Shown here: positions 43,968 to 52,324 of the stretch, piece after piece
How the letters are laid out: each line of letters starts with the position of its first letter
How positions within the stretch are numbered: position 1 is the stretch's first letter
DNA from: Thermoleophilaceae bacterium
GTDB taxonomy: Bacteria; Actinomycetota; Thermoleophilia; Solirubrobacterales; Thermoleophilaceae
Direction: 5' to 3'
NCBI GenBank assembly: GCA_030446485.1
Contig: JAUJNF010000005.1
Coordinates: 1 to 64,000, forward strand
DNA length: 64,000 bases
The notes under the pieces: generated by a model
The model's database searches: none
Told to the model about the DNA's origin: nothing
Seen by the model: only the letters and a program-made list of their open reading frames with translations
Made by a program: the position numbers and the translations under genes

Positions 43968-44540
43968 TCGCGCCGCCCTCAGCGCCTCGGCGATCAGATC
44001 CTCCGGGGTCTCCCCCGTGGCCTGATCGAGCAACTCGTCGATCTCGGCAGGGGCGAACCCGAGCCCCACGAGGCCCTGGCGGGCGATCGTGCGCGGGTCG
44101 TCGCTGCGGGTGATCACGATCTCGTCGGCGGCCGTGCCGCCCGTAACCTTCTCGCGCAGCTCGACGATGATGCGCTCTGCCGTCCGCTTGCCGATGCCGG
44201 GAACGGCCTGAAAGCGCGCCGAGTCCCCGGCGGCGATGGCGTTCGTGAGCTCGCGTGTGGTGCCGCCCGAGAGCACGGCCAGCGCCACCTTCGGGCCGAC
44301 GCCCTGGACCCCGATCAGCAACAGGAACAGCGCGCGCTCGTCCTCGGAGCCGAAGCCGAACAGGCTCATCGCGTCGTCGCGCATGACGAGGTGGGTGTGA
44401 AGCGTCGTCTGCGCACCGACCGCGGGAACATGCCGGAGAGTCTCGGAGGAGACGGCCACGCGATAGCCGACACCCGAGCACTCGACCACCACGTAGTCGG
44501 CCCGCCGGACAAGCACGACACCGGAAACCGAGGCGATCAC
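43965..44540 (-). CDS. ruvA: Holliday junction DNA-binding protein RuvA
   Basis: A 191-residue tetrameric protein that holds the Holliday junction open and recruits RuvB. Domain I is the OB fold starting [19 protein letters not shown]. The two helix-hairpin-helix elements are [18 protein letters not shown] and [18 protein letters not shown]. Domain III, which contacts RuvB, ends [16 protein letters not shown] 44540 is chosen because RuvA proteins normally begin at MIASV. The longer open frame starts inside the heptamer repeat at 44579. The gene lies between ruvC and ruvB on the minus strand, each gap filled by the repeat. Confidence 0.95.
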   Translation of the reverse strand: MIASVSGVVLVRRADYVVVECSGVGYRVAVSSETLRHVPAVGAQTTLHTHLVMRDDAMSLFGFGSEDERALFLLLIGVQGVGPKVALAVLSGGTTRELTNAIAAGDSARFQAVPGIGKRTAERIIVELREKVTGGTAADEIVITRSDDPRTIARQGLVGLGFAPAEIDELLDQATGETPEDLIAEALRAAR

Positions 44541-44566
44541 GCGAGCCCACCGGTCAAAGGGCCCCA

Positions 44567-44594
44567 GTCCACCGTCCACCGTCCACCGTCCACC
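44567..44594. repeat. Intergenic heptamer repeat (copy 4, ruvC-ruvA)
   Basis: Four perfect head-to-tail copies of GTCCACC (44567-44573, 44574-44580, 44581-44587, 44588-44594), followed directly by GTCATGA, which contains the ruvC stop on the minus strand. It is the cleanest example of this repeat in the window. Confidence 0.93.
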
Positions 44595-44595
44595 G

Positions 44596-45090
44596 TCATG
44601 ACGCCGTCGCCTCGCGCAACGCCGCGCCGTTGGCGTGACAGATTGCTACCGCGAGCGCATCGGCGGCGTGATCGGGCTCAGGAGGCTTGGGAAGCGAGAG
44701 CAGGGCGCCGACCATGCGCTGCACCTGCCCCTTGTCGGCCTGTCCCGAGCCGCAGACCGCCTGCTTGACCGCCTGGGGCGTGTAGGAGTAACAGGGCACG
44801 CCGTGGATGCCGGCGCTCAGGAGCACCGCCCCGCGCGCCTGCCCGACGGCGAACGCGGTGCGGGCGTTCTGCCCGAAGAAGATGTCCTCGACCGCCATGG
44901 CCACGGGCCGGTGGTCGGCGATCAGCTCGCACACCCGGGCGTGAATGCGGGCCAGGCGCCGCTCGAGCCGCTCGTCGGGGCCGGTTCCGATCACGCCGCC
45001 GTCAAGGGCGGCCAGGCGCTGCCCGCGCGAGAGCACCACGCCGTAACCCGTATGGGCGGTGCCGGGATCGATGCCGAGGACGACCACCAT
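44596..45090 (-). CDS. ruvC: Crossover junction endodeoxyribonuclease RuvC
   Basis: A 164-residue dimeric resolvase that cuts Holliday junctions symmetrically. The RNase-H-like fold has its catalytic acids visible: D8 in GIDPGTAHTGYG, E68 in AVEDIFF, and D140 and D144 in PDHAADALAVAICH. Length is typical. It is the first gene of the minus-strand ruvC-ruvA-ruvB operon. CAGAAT lies 7 nt upstream of ATG 45090, so the transcript may begin at the start codon. It is divergent from the DUF305-like gene at 45192 across 101 bp. Confidence 0.96.
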   Translation of the reverse strand: MVVVLGIDPGTAHTGYGVVLSRGQRLAALDGGVIGTGPDERLERRLARIHARVCELIADHRPVAMAVEDIFFGQNARTAFAVGQARGAVLLSAGIHGVPCYSYTPQAVKQAVCGSGQADKGQVQRMVGALLSLPKPPEPDHAADALAVAICHANGAALREATAS

Positions 45091-45178
45091 CCGGGTGATT
45101 CTGCGCTGGGGCGCGGACGCCTGCCGGTCGCGGGCACCGCGGCCCCCCGAGCGGAAGCGCCGGAAAATGCCCGCTGGG

Positions 45179-45184
45179 TACCTT
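45179..45184 (+). promoter_or_regulatory. Candidate -10 element for the gene at 45192 (leaderless)
   Basis: TACCTT ends 7 nt before ATG 45192, which places the expected transcript start at the start codon. No Shine-Dalgarno is seen before the ATG, which is consistent with a leaderless message. Confidence 0.45.
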
Positions 45185-45191
45185 TGCAGCC

Positions 45192-45935
45192 ATGGTCGGG
45201 GACCACCGGTTTGCGCCGATCAAACGATTGAAGCCCCACGGCGCCCGGGCAGCCGCGCTCGTGGCCACTACGACGCTTGCCGCGCTGGCCGCGGGCGGGC
45301 TTGCGGTGTCGGAGCGCGAACGGTTCCCGGACCCGTTGGTGCCGAGGCAGGCGCCCGCCGTGGTCGATCGAGATCCGGATCGCGTTCAGACGGCCTTCGT
45401 CCAGACGATGGCCTGGCTCCAGCTCTACGCCGTTACGCTGGCCGGCGCAGGACGCGACTACGGCCAACACCCTCCGCTCAAGGGGCTCGCACGGGCGATG
45501 GTCGGCGTGCGCACCCGGCGCCTCGAGCGGTTGGCGGCGCTCAGGATGCGGCCGGAGGCCGCCGCGCCACTCCCGTACGAGTACCCCTTCGAGGCCCTTG
45601 GTCTCGATACTGCCGATTTCGCCGACCTGACCCTGAATCCGCAGCTCGTTCTGGGCCCTCTCGATCTGCCGGGCCAGTACGACCGTGCCTACATCGACGT
45701 CGCCGTCGCCAACAGCCTGAGCGCCGTCAGGGTCGCCGAGACGACCCTGACGGTCGTCCGAACCGGGCCGGTCGCCGAGCTCGCTCGAACGATCCTCGCC
45801 GAGGAACGGTGCGTGGTCGCTGCCCTCAACGAGTGGCGTGCCCGCTGGTACGGCTTCCCGTCCCCGGAAGGTCCCACGCCGGGCGCGACCGCAGACCGGC
45901 CCCCCTGTCGACCCGACGGGTTCCTGCGGTCGTAG
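45192..45935 (+). CDS. DUF305-like exported helical protein (module 1)
   Basis: A 247-residue protein with one N-terminal membrane/signal segment (about 20-40) and two helical repeats on the outside. The second repeat (YDRAYIDVAVANSLSAVRVA to EWRARWYGFPSPEG) matches YDRAFIDAVVPRQQDAVRTA to LRTAWHGLPSPAG in the protein at 50849-51472. The His pair of canonical DUF305 metal-binding repeats is absent. It ends 3 bp from the convergent giant membrane protein gene at 45939, and the mirror-image pair lies at 48505-51472. Function is unknown; a partner role to the membrane protein is inferred from the repeated pairing only. Confidence 0.65.
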   Translation: MVGDHRFAPIKRLKPHGARAAALVATTTLAALAAGGLAVSERERFPDPLVPRQAPAVVDRDPDRVQTAFVQTMAWLQLYAVTLAGAGRDYGQHPPLKGLARAMVGVRTRRLERLAALRMRPEAAAPLPYEYPFEALGLDTADFADLTLNPQLVLGPLDLPGQYDRAYIDVAVANSLSAVRVAETTLTVVRTGPVAELARTILAEERCVVAALNEWRARWYGFPSPEGPTPGATADRPPCRPDGFLRS

Positions 45936-45938
45936 CGG

Positions 45939-48308
45939 TCAGCGCCCGGCCGCGGGCGAGGCCAGCACGTACCAGTCGACGTAGCGCTCGCAGGCCTGCT
46001 CCAGCGGCACCGCGACCGGCGCGCGGTCGGCTCTCGTCGCCGCCAGCGAGCCCAGGCTCACGCCGCGGCGCCGGGACAGTCGGGACAGCGAGCCGGCGCG
46101 TACCGAGATCCACGTGGTGCCGCCCCGGCTCTCCACGCGTCCCGCCGGCCAGTACGGCCCGCCACGTGCCGTGCTGGGCGGAAGCTGCGTGCGCAACCCC
46201 GGACCCTCGATGTCGAGAGGCCCGGAGCTGATGTACTGCAGCGACAGGTCCCACTGCCCCGGCGGGAGCCTCAGTGCCTGCCGCGCGGGCTGGCCGGCGG
46301 GCACCTCGGCGTGGCCGAGCGGCGCCACCCGAGCGGGGCCGTCGTCGAGCGACCAGCCCCCTACCGCCGCGACGACCGGTCGGGGCCGCACCCCCGCCCA
46401 GCCCGCTCGGCCGCTGAGGCGCCGGCCGGCCGGCCTTCGGCAGTCGAGTACCGCGCCGGGGTCAGCTGACTCCGGCAGCAGCTGCCGGTCGAGCGTAGCG
46501 CCGTCCCGCCGCCAGAGGCTGTAGGTGCCGGTTTGACGGGCGAGGCGCCAGTTGCCGGGTGGAGCGCTCGAGTACGGAGCGCGGGTGGTTACGACGAACC
46601 GGAAGCGGTCGAGGTTGGCGTGATCGAGGTTGTCGAAATCGAGCGGCCTGCCGCGGCTGAGCGGGATGAGGCCCGAAAGCGGCTTCTCCGGCCGCATGGA
46701 GAAGGGAATCTGAGAGATCCCGATGTACGACCTGACCGTCGACAGCCGAGCGCCGCGGAGTTGCCAGAACGCGTAGTCCTCTTGGCCGAGGAACAGCGTC
46801 GGGGCGCCCTGGACGAGGGGACGGATCTCGGCGAGATCGCCGGACTGCTCGCCGGCCTGGACCCGGGCGGCGCGGAGCACGAGCGATGATGAGACAGCCG
46901 CGAGCGTGAGGAAGGCAACCGCCAGCACCAGCGGTGGCCATCGGACCGCGGGCGCGAGCACTGGCCCCGATCGCCGCAGCGTCCTCCACTCCGGAAGGCC
47001 GGCGGTGAGCGCCCGCACGACCACGAGGACCACCAGTGGCGAGGCGATCATCAGCGCCTTGGCGTCGTAGTAGGGCGCGGTGAAGGCGCGGGCGAGTGCG
47101 TACCCCAGGAGGCTGGCGGCGGCTACCGCGGGGAAGGCGAGCTCGCGCCGGCGCGCCCACCACGCCGACGAGCCCACCATCGCCACCACCGCGAGGGCGG
47201 CCAGCGGCGGTGCGAAGACGCTCTTCACTCCGGCCCTCAGGTCGTCGGCGAAGGAGACGCCGAGCACCTGGTAGGGGGCGATCGGATACTCGATGTTGCC
47301 ACCGACGGTGTCGCCGGCGCCCACCGTGAGCACGTCGTCCAGCAGGTCGCCGACACGCGCGAGCTCCGGCAGGGCCACCAACACCAGCACGACGAGCCCG
47401 ACGCCCAGATGGCGGGCGATCTGTCGGCGGGATGCGGGCGAGGGCAGCCCGCGGCGACGGACGACCGCGAAGAGGGCCCAGCAGGCCAGCCCGCCGGCCG
47501 GCCACGCCAGGCCCACGAAGCTGTAGATGGTCACCGTGGCCGCCGCTAGGAGGTACAGCGGGATCGCCGAGCGCACCCGGGCGACGGCCTCCCCTCGCAC
47601 CAGCTCGTGCAGGACCGCGGCGAACCCGATCACGAGCAGCGCCTGCATCGGCTCCTTGAAGGAGGACTGCGCGAGGAAGGCCGCGCCGAGGTACGGCAGG
47701 CCGACCACGGCCGCGGCCACCGCCCGCCAGGGCATCGGCACCTCGCGCAGGACCGAGAGGGCACAGGTCGCGGTGAGCACCGGCACGGCGATCAGCAGGG
47801 CGGTGAACGACGTCTCGACGTTCGTGCCGAACGCGGTCAGTGTCGCCGCCACCGCGTGGGGACCGGTGGGATAGCCGCCCTCGGCATAGACGACGGCCAC
47901 CGGGGTGGCGCCCGTTCGGATGGCGTCTGCCAGCACCAGATGGGCCGACAGGTCCGCGTTGTCGAGCACGCCCAGGATGCCCACGCGTCCGTTCGCCGCG
48001 AATGGGAGCAGGGCGCCGAGCAGCACCAGCAAGGCCGTCCACGCCCCGGGGCCCGGCCGCCGCGGCCGACCGATCGCCGCGACCGTGGCCGGGACCGCCG
48101 CCGCCGTGACCACCAGCAGCAGCACTCGGGCGGTGACGGCATGACCCGGCAGGCGCACACCAACCGAGCACACGAGCGTGAGCACCGCGAACCCCACCGC
48201 GGCCGAGAGCCACGACCACCGGTGTTCGCCGGCAAGCCTCATCGCGCCCTGCCCGAGCACGACCGACACGACACCGATCACCGCAACCGTGACTAGTAGG
48301 GCAGCCAT
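45939..48308 (-). CDS. Giant polytopic membrane protein, GT-C-like (module 1)
   Basis: A 789-residue protein with about 12-14 membrane segments in the first 490 residues and a large extracytoplasmic C-terminal domain of about 300 residues. Conserved with the gene at 48505 are GYPTGPHAVAATLTAFGT, SSFKEPMQALLVIGFA, FTAPYYDAKALMIASPLVV, TLFLGQEDYAFWQLRGARLS and the end CERYVDWY. The layout is that of GT-C enzymes. The acidic NADLSAHLVLADAI in the first external loop may be catalytic. It is divergent from its paralogue across 196 bp and convergent with a DUF305-like gene. Sugar and acceptor are unknown. Confidence 0.75.
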   Translation of the reverse strand: MAALLVTVAVIGVVSVVLGQGAMRLAGEHRWSWLSAAVGFAVLTLVCSVGVRLPGHAVTARVLLLVVTAAAVPATVAAIGRPRRPGPGAWTALLVLLGALLPFAANGRVGILGVLDNADLSAHLVLADAIRTGATPVAVVYAEGGYPTGPHAVAATLTAFGTNVETSFTALLIAVPVLTATCALSVLREVPMPWRAVAAAVVGLPYLGAAFLAQSSFKEPMQALLVIGFAAVLHELVRGEAVARVRSAIPLYLLAAATVTIYSFVGLAWPAGGLACWALFAVVRRRGLPSPASRRQIARHLGVGLVVLVLVALPELARVGDLLDDVLTVGAGDTVGGNIEYPIAPYQVLGVSFADDLRAGVKSVFAPPLAALAVVAMVGSSAWWARRRELAFPAVAAASLLGYALARAFTAPYYDAKALMIASPLVVLVVVRALTAGLPEWRTLRRSGPVLAPAVRWPPLVLAVAFLTLAAVSSSLVLRAARVQAGEQSGDLAEIRPLVQGAPTLFLGQEDYAFWQLRGARLSTVRSYIGISQIPFSMRPEKPLSGLIPLSRGRPLDFDNLDHANLDRFRFVVTTRAPYSSAPPGNWRLARQTGTYSLWRRDGATLDRQLLPESADPGAVLDCRRPAGRRLSGRAGWAGVRPRPVVAAVGGWSLDDGPARVAPLGHAEVPAGQPARQALRLPPGQWDLSLQYISSGPLDIEGPGLRTQLPPSTARGGPYWPAGRVESRGGTTWISVRAGSLSRLSRRRGVSLGSLAATRADRAPVAVPLEQACERYVDWYVLASPAAGR

Positions 48309-48491
48309 CGCCGGCGACTCAGCTGAATCGATGCCAATCGGCCCACCCGGTGGAGCCCGTAAGCGCCCATACGGCCTCCCCCAGGAGCAGAGCCAGAGCG
48401 CACGGCGCGGCGGTGGTCAGGAGGACGAGGAGCACGTCGAGCCAGGCTAGGCCTTCGCCTGAACCCCTGCGGGGACGCTGAGTACCGGCGC

Positions 48492-48497
48492 CATAAT
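48492..48497 (+). promoter_or_regulatory. Candidate -10 element for the gene at 48505 (leaderless)
   Basis: CATAAT, 7 nt before the GTG at 48505, with no Shine-Dalgarno in between. It lies in the 196-bp region between the two divergent giant membrane-protein genes; no matching element is clear for the minus-strand gene. Confidence 0.4.
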
Positions 48498-48504
48498 AGG
48501 GGTC

Positions 48505-50970
48505 GTGGCCGGGGTCCTGATCACCTTCGCGCTCGTCTGCGCGCTCTCGCTGCTGCTCGGGCAGGCGCTGCTGCGCCTTCTGGGAGAGCGCGAGTGGTCC
48601 TGGCTATCGGCGCCGGTGGGATTCTCGGTTCTGCTCATCGTGTGCTCGCTCACGATCAAGCTGCCCGCTCACGCCGGCGCATCCCGCGTGGCGGTGCTCG
48701 TGGCGGCACTGGCGGCGGTCGCGATCCTCGTCCGCGGGAAGGTGAGCCTTCGGCCGCTGCGGCCCGCCGCTCCCGTGGCTCTCCTCGCGCTGGTGGCGGC
48801 GCTCGTTCCCTTCATAGTCAACGGGCGGATGGGACCGCTCGGCGTACGGCTGAACGCGGACCTCCCGGCGCACCTCGTGCTCGCCGACGCGCTGCGGGTG
48901 GGTGGGGAGGCGCTCAGCTCGCCGTTCGCCGGCGTCGGCTACCCGACCGGACCGCACGCGGTCGCCGCCACCCTCACGGGGCTCGGCACCGACGTCGAGA
49001 CGGCGTTTACCGCCCTGCTGCTCGCCGTGCCGGTGCTCACGGTGCTCACCGCCCTGACGCTCCTCTCCGGCCTATCGCTCGGCCGCCGCATCGCGGGGGC
49101 GCTGCTCGTGGGGCTTCCGTACCTCGGAGCCGCATACCTCGTCCAATCCTCCTTCAAGGAGCCGATGCTCGCGTTCCTGGTTCTCGGCTTCGCCCTGTGG
49201 CTGCACACCATCTCGACCGGGGGACCCGTGCGAGCCCGCAGCGCCCTGGCGGCGGGCGCGGTCCTGGCCGGATGCCTCACGCTCTACAGCTCCACGGGCC
49301 TCGCCTGGCCCGCCGCCGTCGGCGGCCTGTGGGCCGTGTTCGAGCTCGGCGCGCGCCGGCAGTGTCCCGGCCTCGGCCTGGTGCGCCGGGTGGTGCCGGC
49401 CGTCGCGTTTGCGTCGGTGCTGCCGGCGCTGGTGGCCCTGCCGGAGCTCCCCCGCCTCGTGAGGTTCTCGGAGGGTGTGGACGATGTCGCCGAGGGCGTG
49501 ACCACGGGGGGGAACATCCAGGCGCCGATTCCCGGCTACGAGGTCTTCGGGATCTGGCTGATCGAGGACTTTCGCGCCTCCCCGAACAGCTTCTACGCAG
49601 GGATGCTGAGCGCACTCGCGCTACTGGTAGCGGTGTACGCCGCCTGGTGGTGGCTGCGACGCCGCCAGACTGCCGTCGCGGCTGGGGTCGTTGGGTGTCT
49701 GGCGCTGTTCTTGGTAGCCCAGGCCAACACCACTCCGTACTACAGCGCCAAGGCGCTCGTCATCGCCGCGCCGCTCGTGATGGCGTTCCTGCTCCGCCCG
49801 CTGCTCGAGGACCTCCCGGGGCGACGGGCGATCGCGTCGGCGGGCGGCCCCTTCACCCGCCAGGGGGCCCAGACGGCGGTCTCGATCGGCTTCGTCGTGG
49901 CCGCGATGGCCTCGAGCTTCCTCGTGCTGCGCGGTGCGCTCGTGGGCCCGCTGGACCACGCCGACGAGCTCGCCGAGCTGCGCCCGATGCTGCAGGGGCG
50001 CAAGACGCTGTTCCTCGGACAGGACGACTACGTGTACTGGGAGCTGCGCGGCGCCCGGATCTCGGCGCCGATTGCCTACATCGGCGATCCGCTGGTGCCC
50101 TTCAACATGCGGGCCGAGAAGCCGTTCACCTTGTACAAGCCGGTCGACTTCGACTCGTTCGACCGGGGTAACCTCGACCAGTTCGAATACGTGGTCGCCC
50201 CGCGGGCGGAGTTCGCCAGCGTGCCGCCGGAGAACTGGCGGGAGGTGCGCAGCAGCAGGTCCTATGTGGTCTACCAGCGCTCTGGCCCCACGCCCGACAG
50301 AGACCTGCTCGACGAGGTCGCCGGCCCCGGACATGTGCTCGACTGCGACGAGGCTCGTCACCGTCGCCTCAGCCAAAGGGTCGGAGAGGCCGGCGTACGT
50401 CAGCCGCCCGTGCTGTCCTCCGAGTGGCGCGTGACGAAGGGGACGCCGGTGTTCGCGGAAGGCGGCCTCGTGGGGATGTCGAACGACGGAGTGGCGGAGC
50501 TGAGCGTCCGACTGCCGGTGGGCCTGTGGCGGGTGTCGGTGCAGTACTTCAGCCCGGAGCCCGTCCACCTGCGGGCGTCCGGGCCCAGCGGCTCCTTCGA
50601 TCGGGGCCCGGAGGTGAGGCTCCCCCCCTCCGAGGAGTACGTCGGCCCCTACTGGGACGCGGGGACCGTGCTGAGCCTCGGACGGCGGGTCACGATCCTC
50701 GCGACGCCGGAGAGGCGCTCGTTCCCGGTACGCGCGCGTCCCACTCGCCTCGGCACCGTTGCCTTCACCCGCGCAACGCCGGCACGCGTGGTCCCGCTTG
50801 GGGCCGCCTGCGACAAGCTCGTGGACTGGTACCGGGTCGCCGATCGGCCTAGCCGCCGGCCGGTGACAGGCGGCGACAGCGACGGTTCGCCCGCCGCAGG
50901 TCGCGCGGGGCGAGCGGTGCGTTTCCCGCCGGGGAGGGCAAGCCGTGCCAGGCCGTCCGTAGTCGGTTGA
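48505..50970 (+). CDS. Giant polytopic membrane protein, GT-C-like (module 2)
   Basis: An 821-residue paralogue of 45939-48308, transcribed in the opposite direction. Shared blocks include GYPTGPHAVAATLTGLGT, SSFKEPMLAFLVLGFA, NTTPYYSAKALVIAAPLVM, TLFLGQDDYVYWELRGARIS and CDKLVDWYRVAD. About 13 membrane segments are followed by a 300-residue extracytoplasmic domain. After CDKLVDWY the frame continues about 45 residues beyond the paralogue's end and overlaps the convergent DUF305-like gene by 122 bp. The extension is Arg/Ala-rich and may be a lost-stop artefact of the duplication. Likely a sugar transferase of the envelope, by fold only. Confidence 0.75.
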   Translation: MAGVLITFALVCALSLLLGQALLRLLGEREWSWLSAPVGFSVLLIVCSLTIKLPAHAGASRVAVLVAALAAVAILVRGKVSLRPLRPAAPVALLALVAALVPFIVNGRMGPLGVRLNADLPAHLVLADALRVGGEALSSPFAGVGYPTGPHAVAATLTGLGTDVETAFTALLLAVPVLTVLTALTLLSGLSLGRRIAGALLVGLPYLGAAYLVQSSFKEPMLAFLVLGFALWLHTISTGGPVRARSALAAGAVLAGCLTLYSSTGLAWPAAVGGLWAVFELGARRQCPGLGLVRRVVPAVAFASVLPALVALPELPRLVRFSEGVDDVAEGVTTGGNIQAPIPGYEVFGIWLIEDFRASPNSFYAGMLSALALLVAVYAAWWWLRRRQTAVAAGVVGCLALFLVAQANTTPYYSAKALVIAAPLVMAFLLRPLLEDLPGRRAIASAGGPFTRQGAQTAVSIGFVVAAMASSFLVLRGALVGPLDHADELAELRPMLQGRKTLFLGQDDYVYWELRGARISAPIAYIGDPLVPFNMRAEKPFTLYKPVDFDSFDRGNLDQFEYVVAPRAEFASVPPENWREVRSSRSYVVYQRSGPTPDRDLLDEVAGPGHVLDCDEARHRRLSQRVGEAGVRQPPVLSSEWRVTKGTPVFAEGGLVGMSNDGVAELSVRLPVGLWRVSVQYFSPEPVHLRASGPSGSFDRGPEVRLPPSEEYVGPYWDAGTVLSLGRRVTILATPERRSFPVRARPTRLGTVAFTRATPARVVPLGAACDKLVDWYRVADRPSRRPVTGGDSDGSPAAGRAGRAVRFPPGRASRARPSVVG

Positions 50971-51472
50971 GCTCGTAGATCTCGCACGCCTGCCCGTCGA
51001 GGACGCGCTCCGCCAAGCGCCTCACGCGGTTTCGCCTCGCCTCGACGATCGCCCTGATCGCCGTCCGGACGGCGTCCTGCTGCCTGGGAACCACCGCGTC
51101 GATGAAGGCCCGGTCGTAGGGGGAGACGTTGGGCGGCAGGCCGCCACCACCCATGGGAGGTGGTGGGAGGTCGAGCTCCTCGCGTGAGAACCCGAGCGCC
51201 TCGAGTTCGCCGATCTCCCGCTGCCGGGTCGCCTCCATGCGCCTGGCAAAGCTTCTGAGCTCCGGGCGCTCGGCTCGCGCCTGCGCGTCGAGCGCCAGCC
51301 GCACGGTCGCATCGTGAGACGAGATCAGGGCCGCGGCGAAGGCCTGGTCGGCCGGCCGGTCCGGTGGGGCCGGCGGGGCGTCGACAGAGGCCGACCGCGA
51401 GCAGCCCGCCAGTGCGCACGCCGCGACGACGGCGGCGGCGGCGGCGAGCCCGTGTGTGTCGCTGCGAAACAC
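50849..51472 (-). CDS. DUF305-like lipoprotein (module 2)
   Basis: A 207-residue protein with an N-terminal lipobox (ACALAGCSRS; C24 would be lipidated). Two DUF305-type helical repeats follow: AALISSHDATVRLALDAQAR with QREIGELEALGF, and YDRAFIDAVVPRQQDAVRTA with LRTAWHGLPSPAG. A Pro/Gly linker lies between them (LPPPPMGGGGLPP). The canonical His-His metal ligands are replaced. It is predicted to sit on the outer face of the membrane. GTG 51472 is the start; the longer open frame upstream is antisense to rfbF. It is a paralogue of 45192-45935 in mirror position. Confidence 0.72.
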   Translation of the reverse strand: MFRSDTHGLAAAAAVVAACALAGCSRSASVDAPPAPPDRPADQAFAAALISSHDATVRLALDAQARAERPELRSFARRMEATRQREIGELEALGFSREELDLPPPPMGGGGLPPNVSPYDRAFIDAVVPRQQDAVRTAIRAIVEARRNRVRRLAERVLDGQACEIYELNRLRTAWHGLPSPAGNAPLAPRDLRRANRRCRRLSPAGG

Positions 51473-51553
51473 GGCTTTCCAGCGTAGAGGCGCGCGTGCG
51501 CCAGAATGGCCTGCTGTGAAGACTTGGGCGCACCCGCCGCCGGCGGGCAGACG

Positions 51554-52324
51554 GTGAAGGCGGTCCTGCTGGCGGGCGGCATGGGCACCCGCATCAGCGA
51601 GGAGACGCTGATCAAGCCCAAGCCGATGATCGAGATCGGCGGGAAGCCGATCCTCTGGCACATCATGAAGATGTACTCGGCGCACGGCATCAACGAGTTC
51701 GTGGTCTGCCTCGGTTACAAGGGCTACCTGATCAAGGAGTACTTCGCGAACTACTTCCTGCACACGTGCGACGTGACCTTCGACGTGATGAACAACAGCA
51801 TGGAGGTGCACCAGAGCACCGCCGAGCCGTGGAAGGTGACGCTCGTTGACACCGGCGATCTCACCATGACCGGCGGGCGGCTCAAGCGGGTACTGCCCTT
51901 CGTGGACGGCGAGGACTTCTGCCTGACCTACGGCGACGGCGTCTCCGACATCGACCTGGACGCGCTGATCGACTTTCACCGCCGCCAGGGCACGATCGCC
52001 ACCGTCACCGCGGTCCAGCCTCCGGGGCGCTTTGGTGCTCTCGACATCGGCGAGGACCGCATCAAGGGCTTCCGGGAGAAGCCCGAGGGGGACGGAGGGT
52101 TCATCAACGGCGGCTTCTTCGTCCTGTCGCCGGGCGTGGAGGACTACCTGGAGGGCGACAACACGATCTGGGAGCAGGAGCCACTGGAGCGGTTGGCGCG
52201 CGAGGGCCAGCTCGCCTCCTACCGCCACAGCGGCTTCTGGTACGCCATGGACACGGTCCGTGATCGCGAGCATCTCGAGGAGCTGTGGACGTCCGAGCAG
52301 GCGCCCTGGAGGCGGTGGAAGTGA
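51554..52324 (+). CDS. rfbF: Glucose-1-phosphate cytidylyltransferase
   Basis: A 256-residue nucleotidyltransferase that makes CDP-glucose from glucose-1-phosphate and CTP, the first step to CDP-3,6-dideoxyhexoses. LAGGMGTRISEETLIKPKPM at the N-terminus is the RfbF/DdhA signature, followed by GYLIKEYFANYF, LTYGDGVSDIDL (acidic metal site) and GFINGGFFVLSP. Length matches the family. GTG 51554 is chosen; the 16 residues before it in the open frame are not conserved. The stop overlaps the next gene's start (GTGA, 52321-52324), so translation is coupled. It is divergent from a DUF305-like lipoprotein gene. Confidence 0.95.
   Translation: MKAVLLAGGMGTRISEETLIKPKPMIEIGGKPILWHIMKMYSAHGINEFVVCLGYKGYLIKEYFANYFLHTCDVTFDVMNNSMEVHQSTAEPWKVTLVDTGDLTMTGGRLKRVLPFVDGEDFCLTYGDGVSDIDLDALIDFHRRQGTIATVTAVQPPGRFGALDIGEDRIKGFREKPEGDGGFINGGFFVLSPGVEDYLEGDNTIWEQEPLERLAREGQLASYRHSGFWYAMDTVRDREHLEELWTSEQAPWRRWK

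Noticed and set aside
38714-44113. 1799-codon open frame on the plus strand across secDF, PAS gene and ruvB
   Set aside because: It is antisense to well-recognised genes and composed of Arg/Gly/His-rich sequence typical of high-GC shadow frames; no domain is visible.
44541-44579. RuvA start at GTG 44579 (and RuvB start at GTG 43948)
   Set aside because: The extra residues come from the heptamer repeat; family N-termini fit GTG 44540 and GTG 43924.
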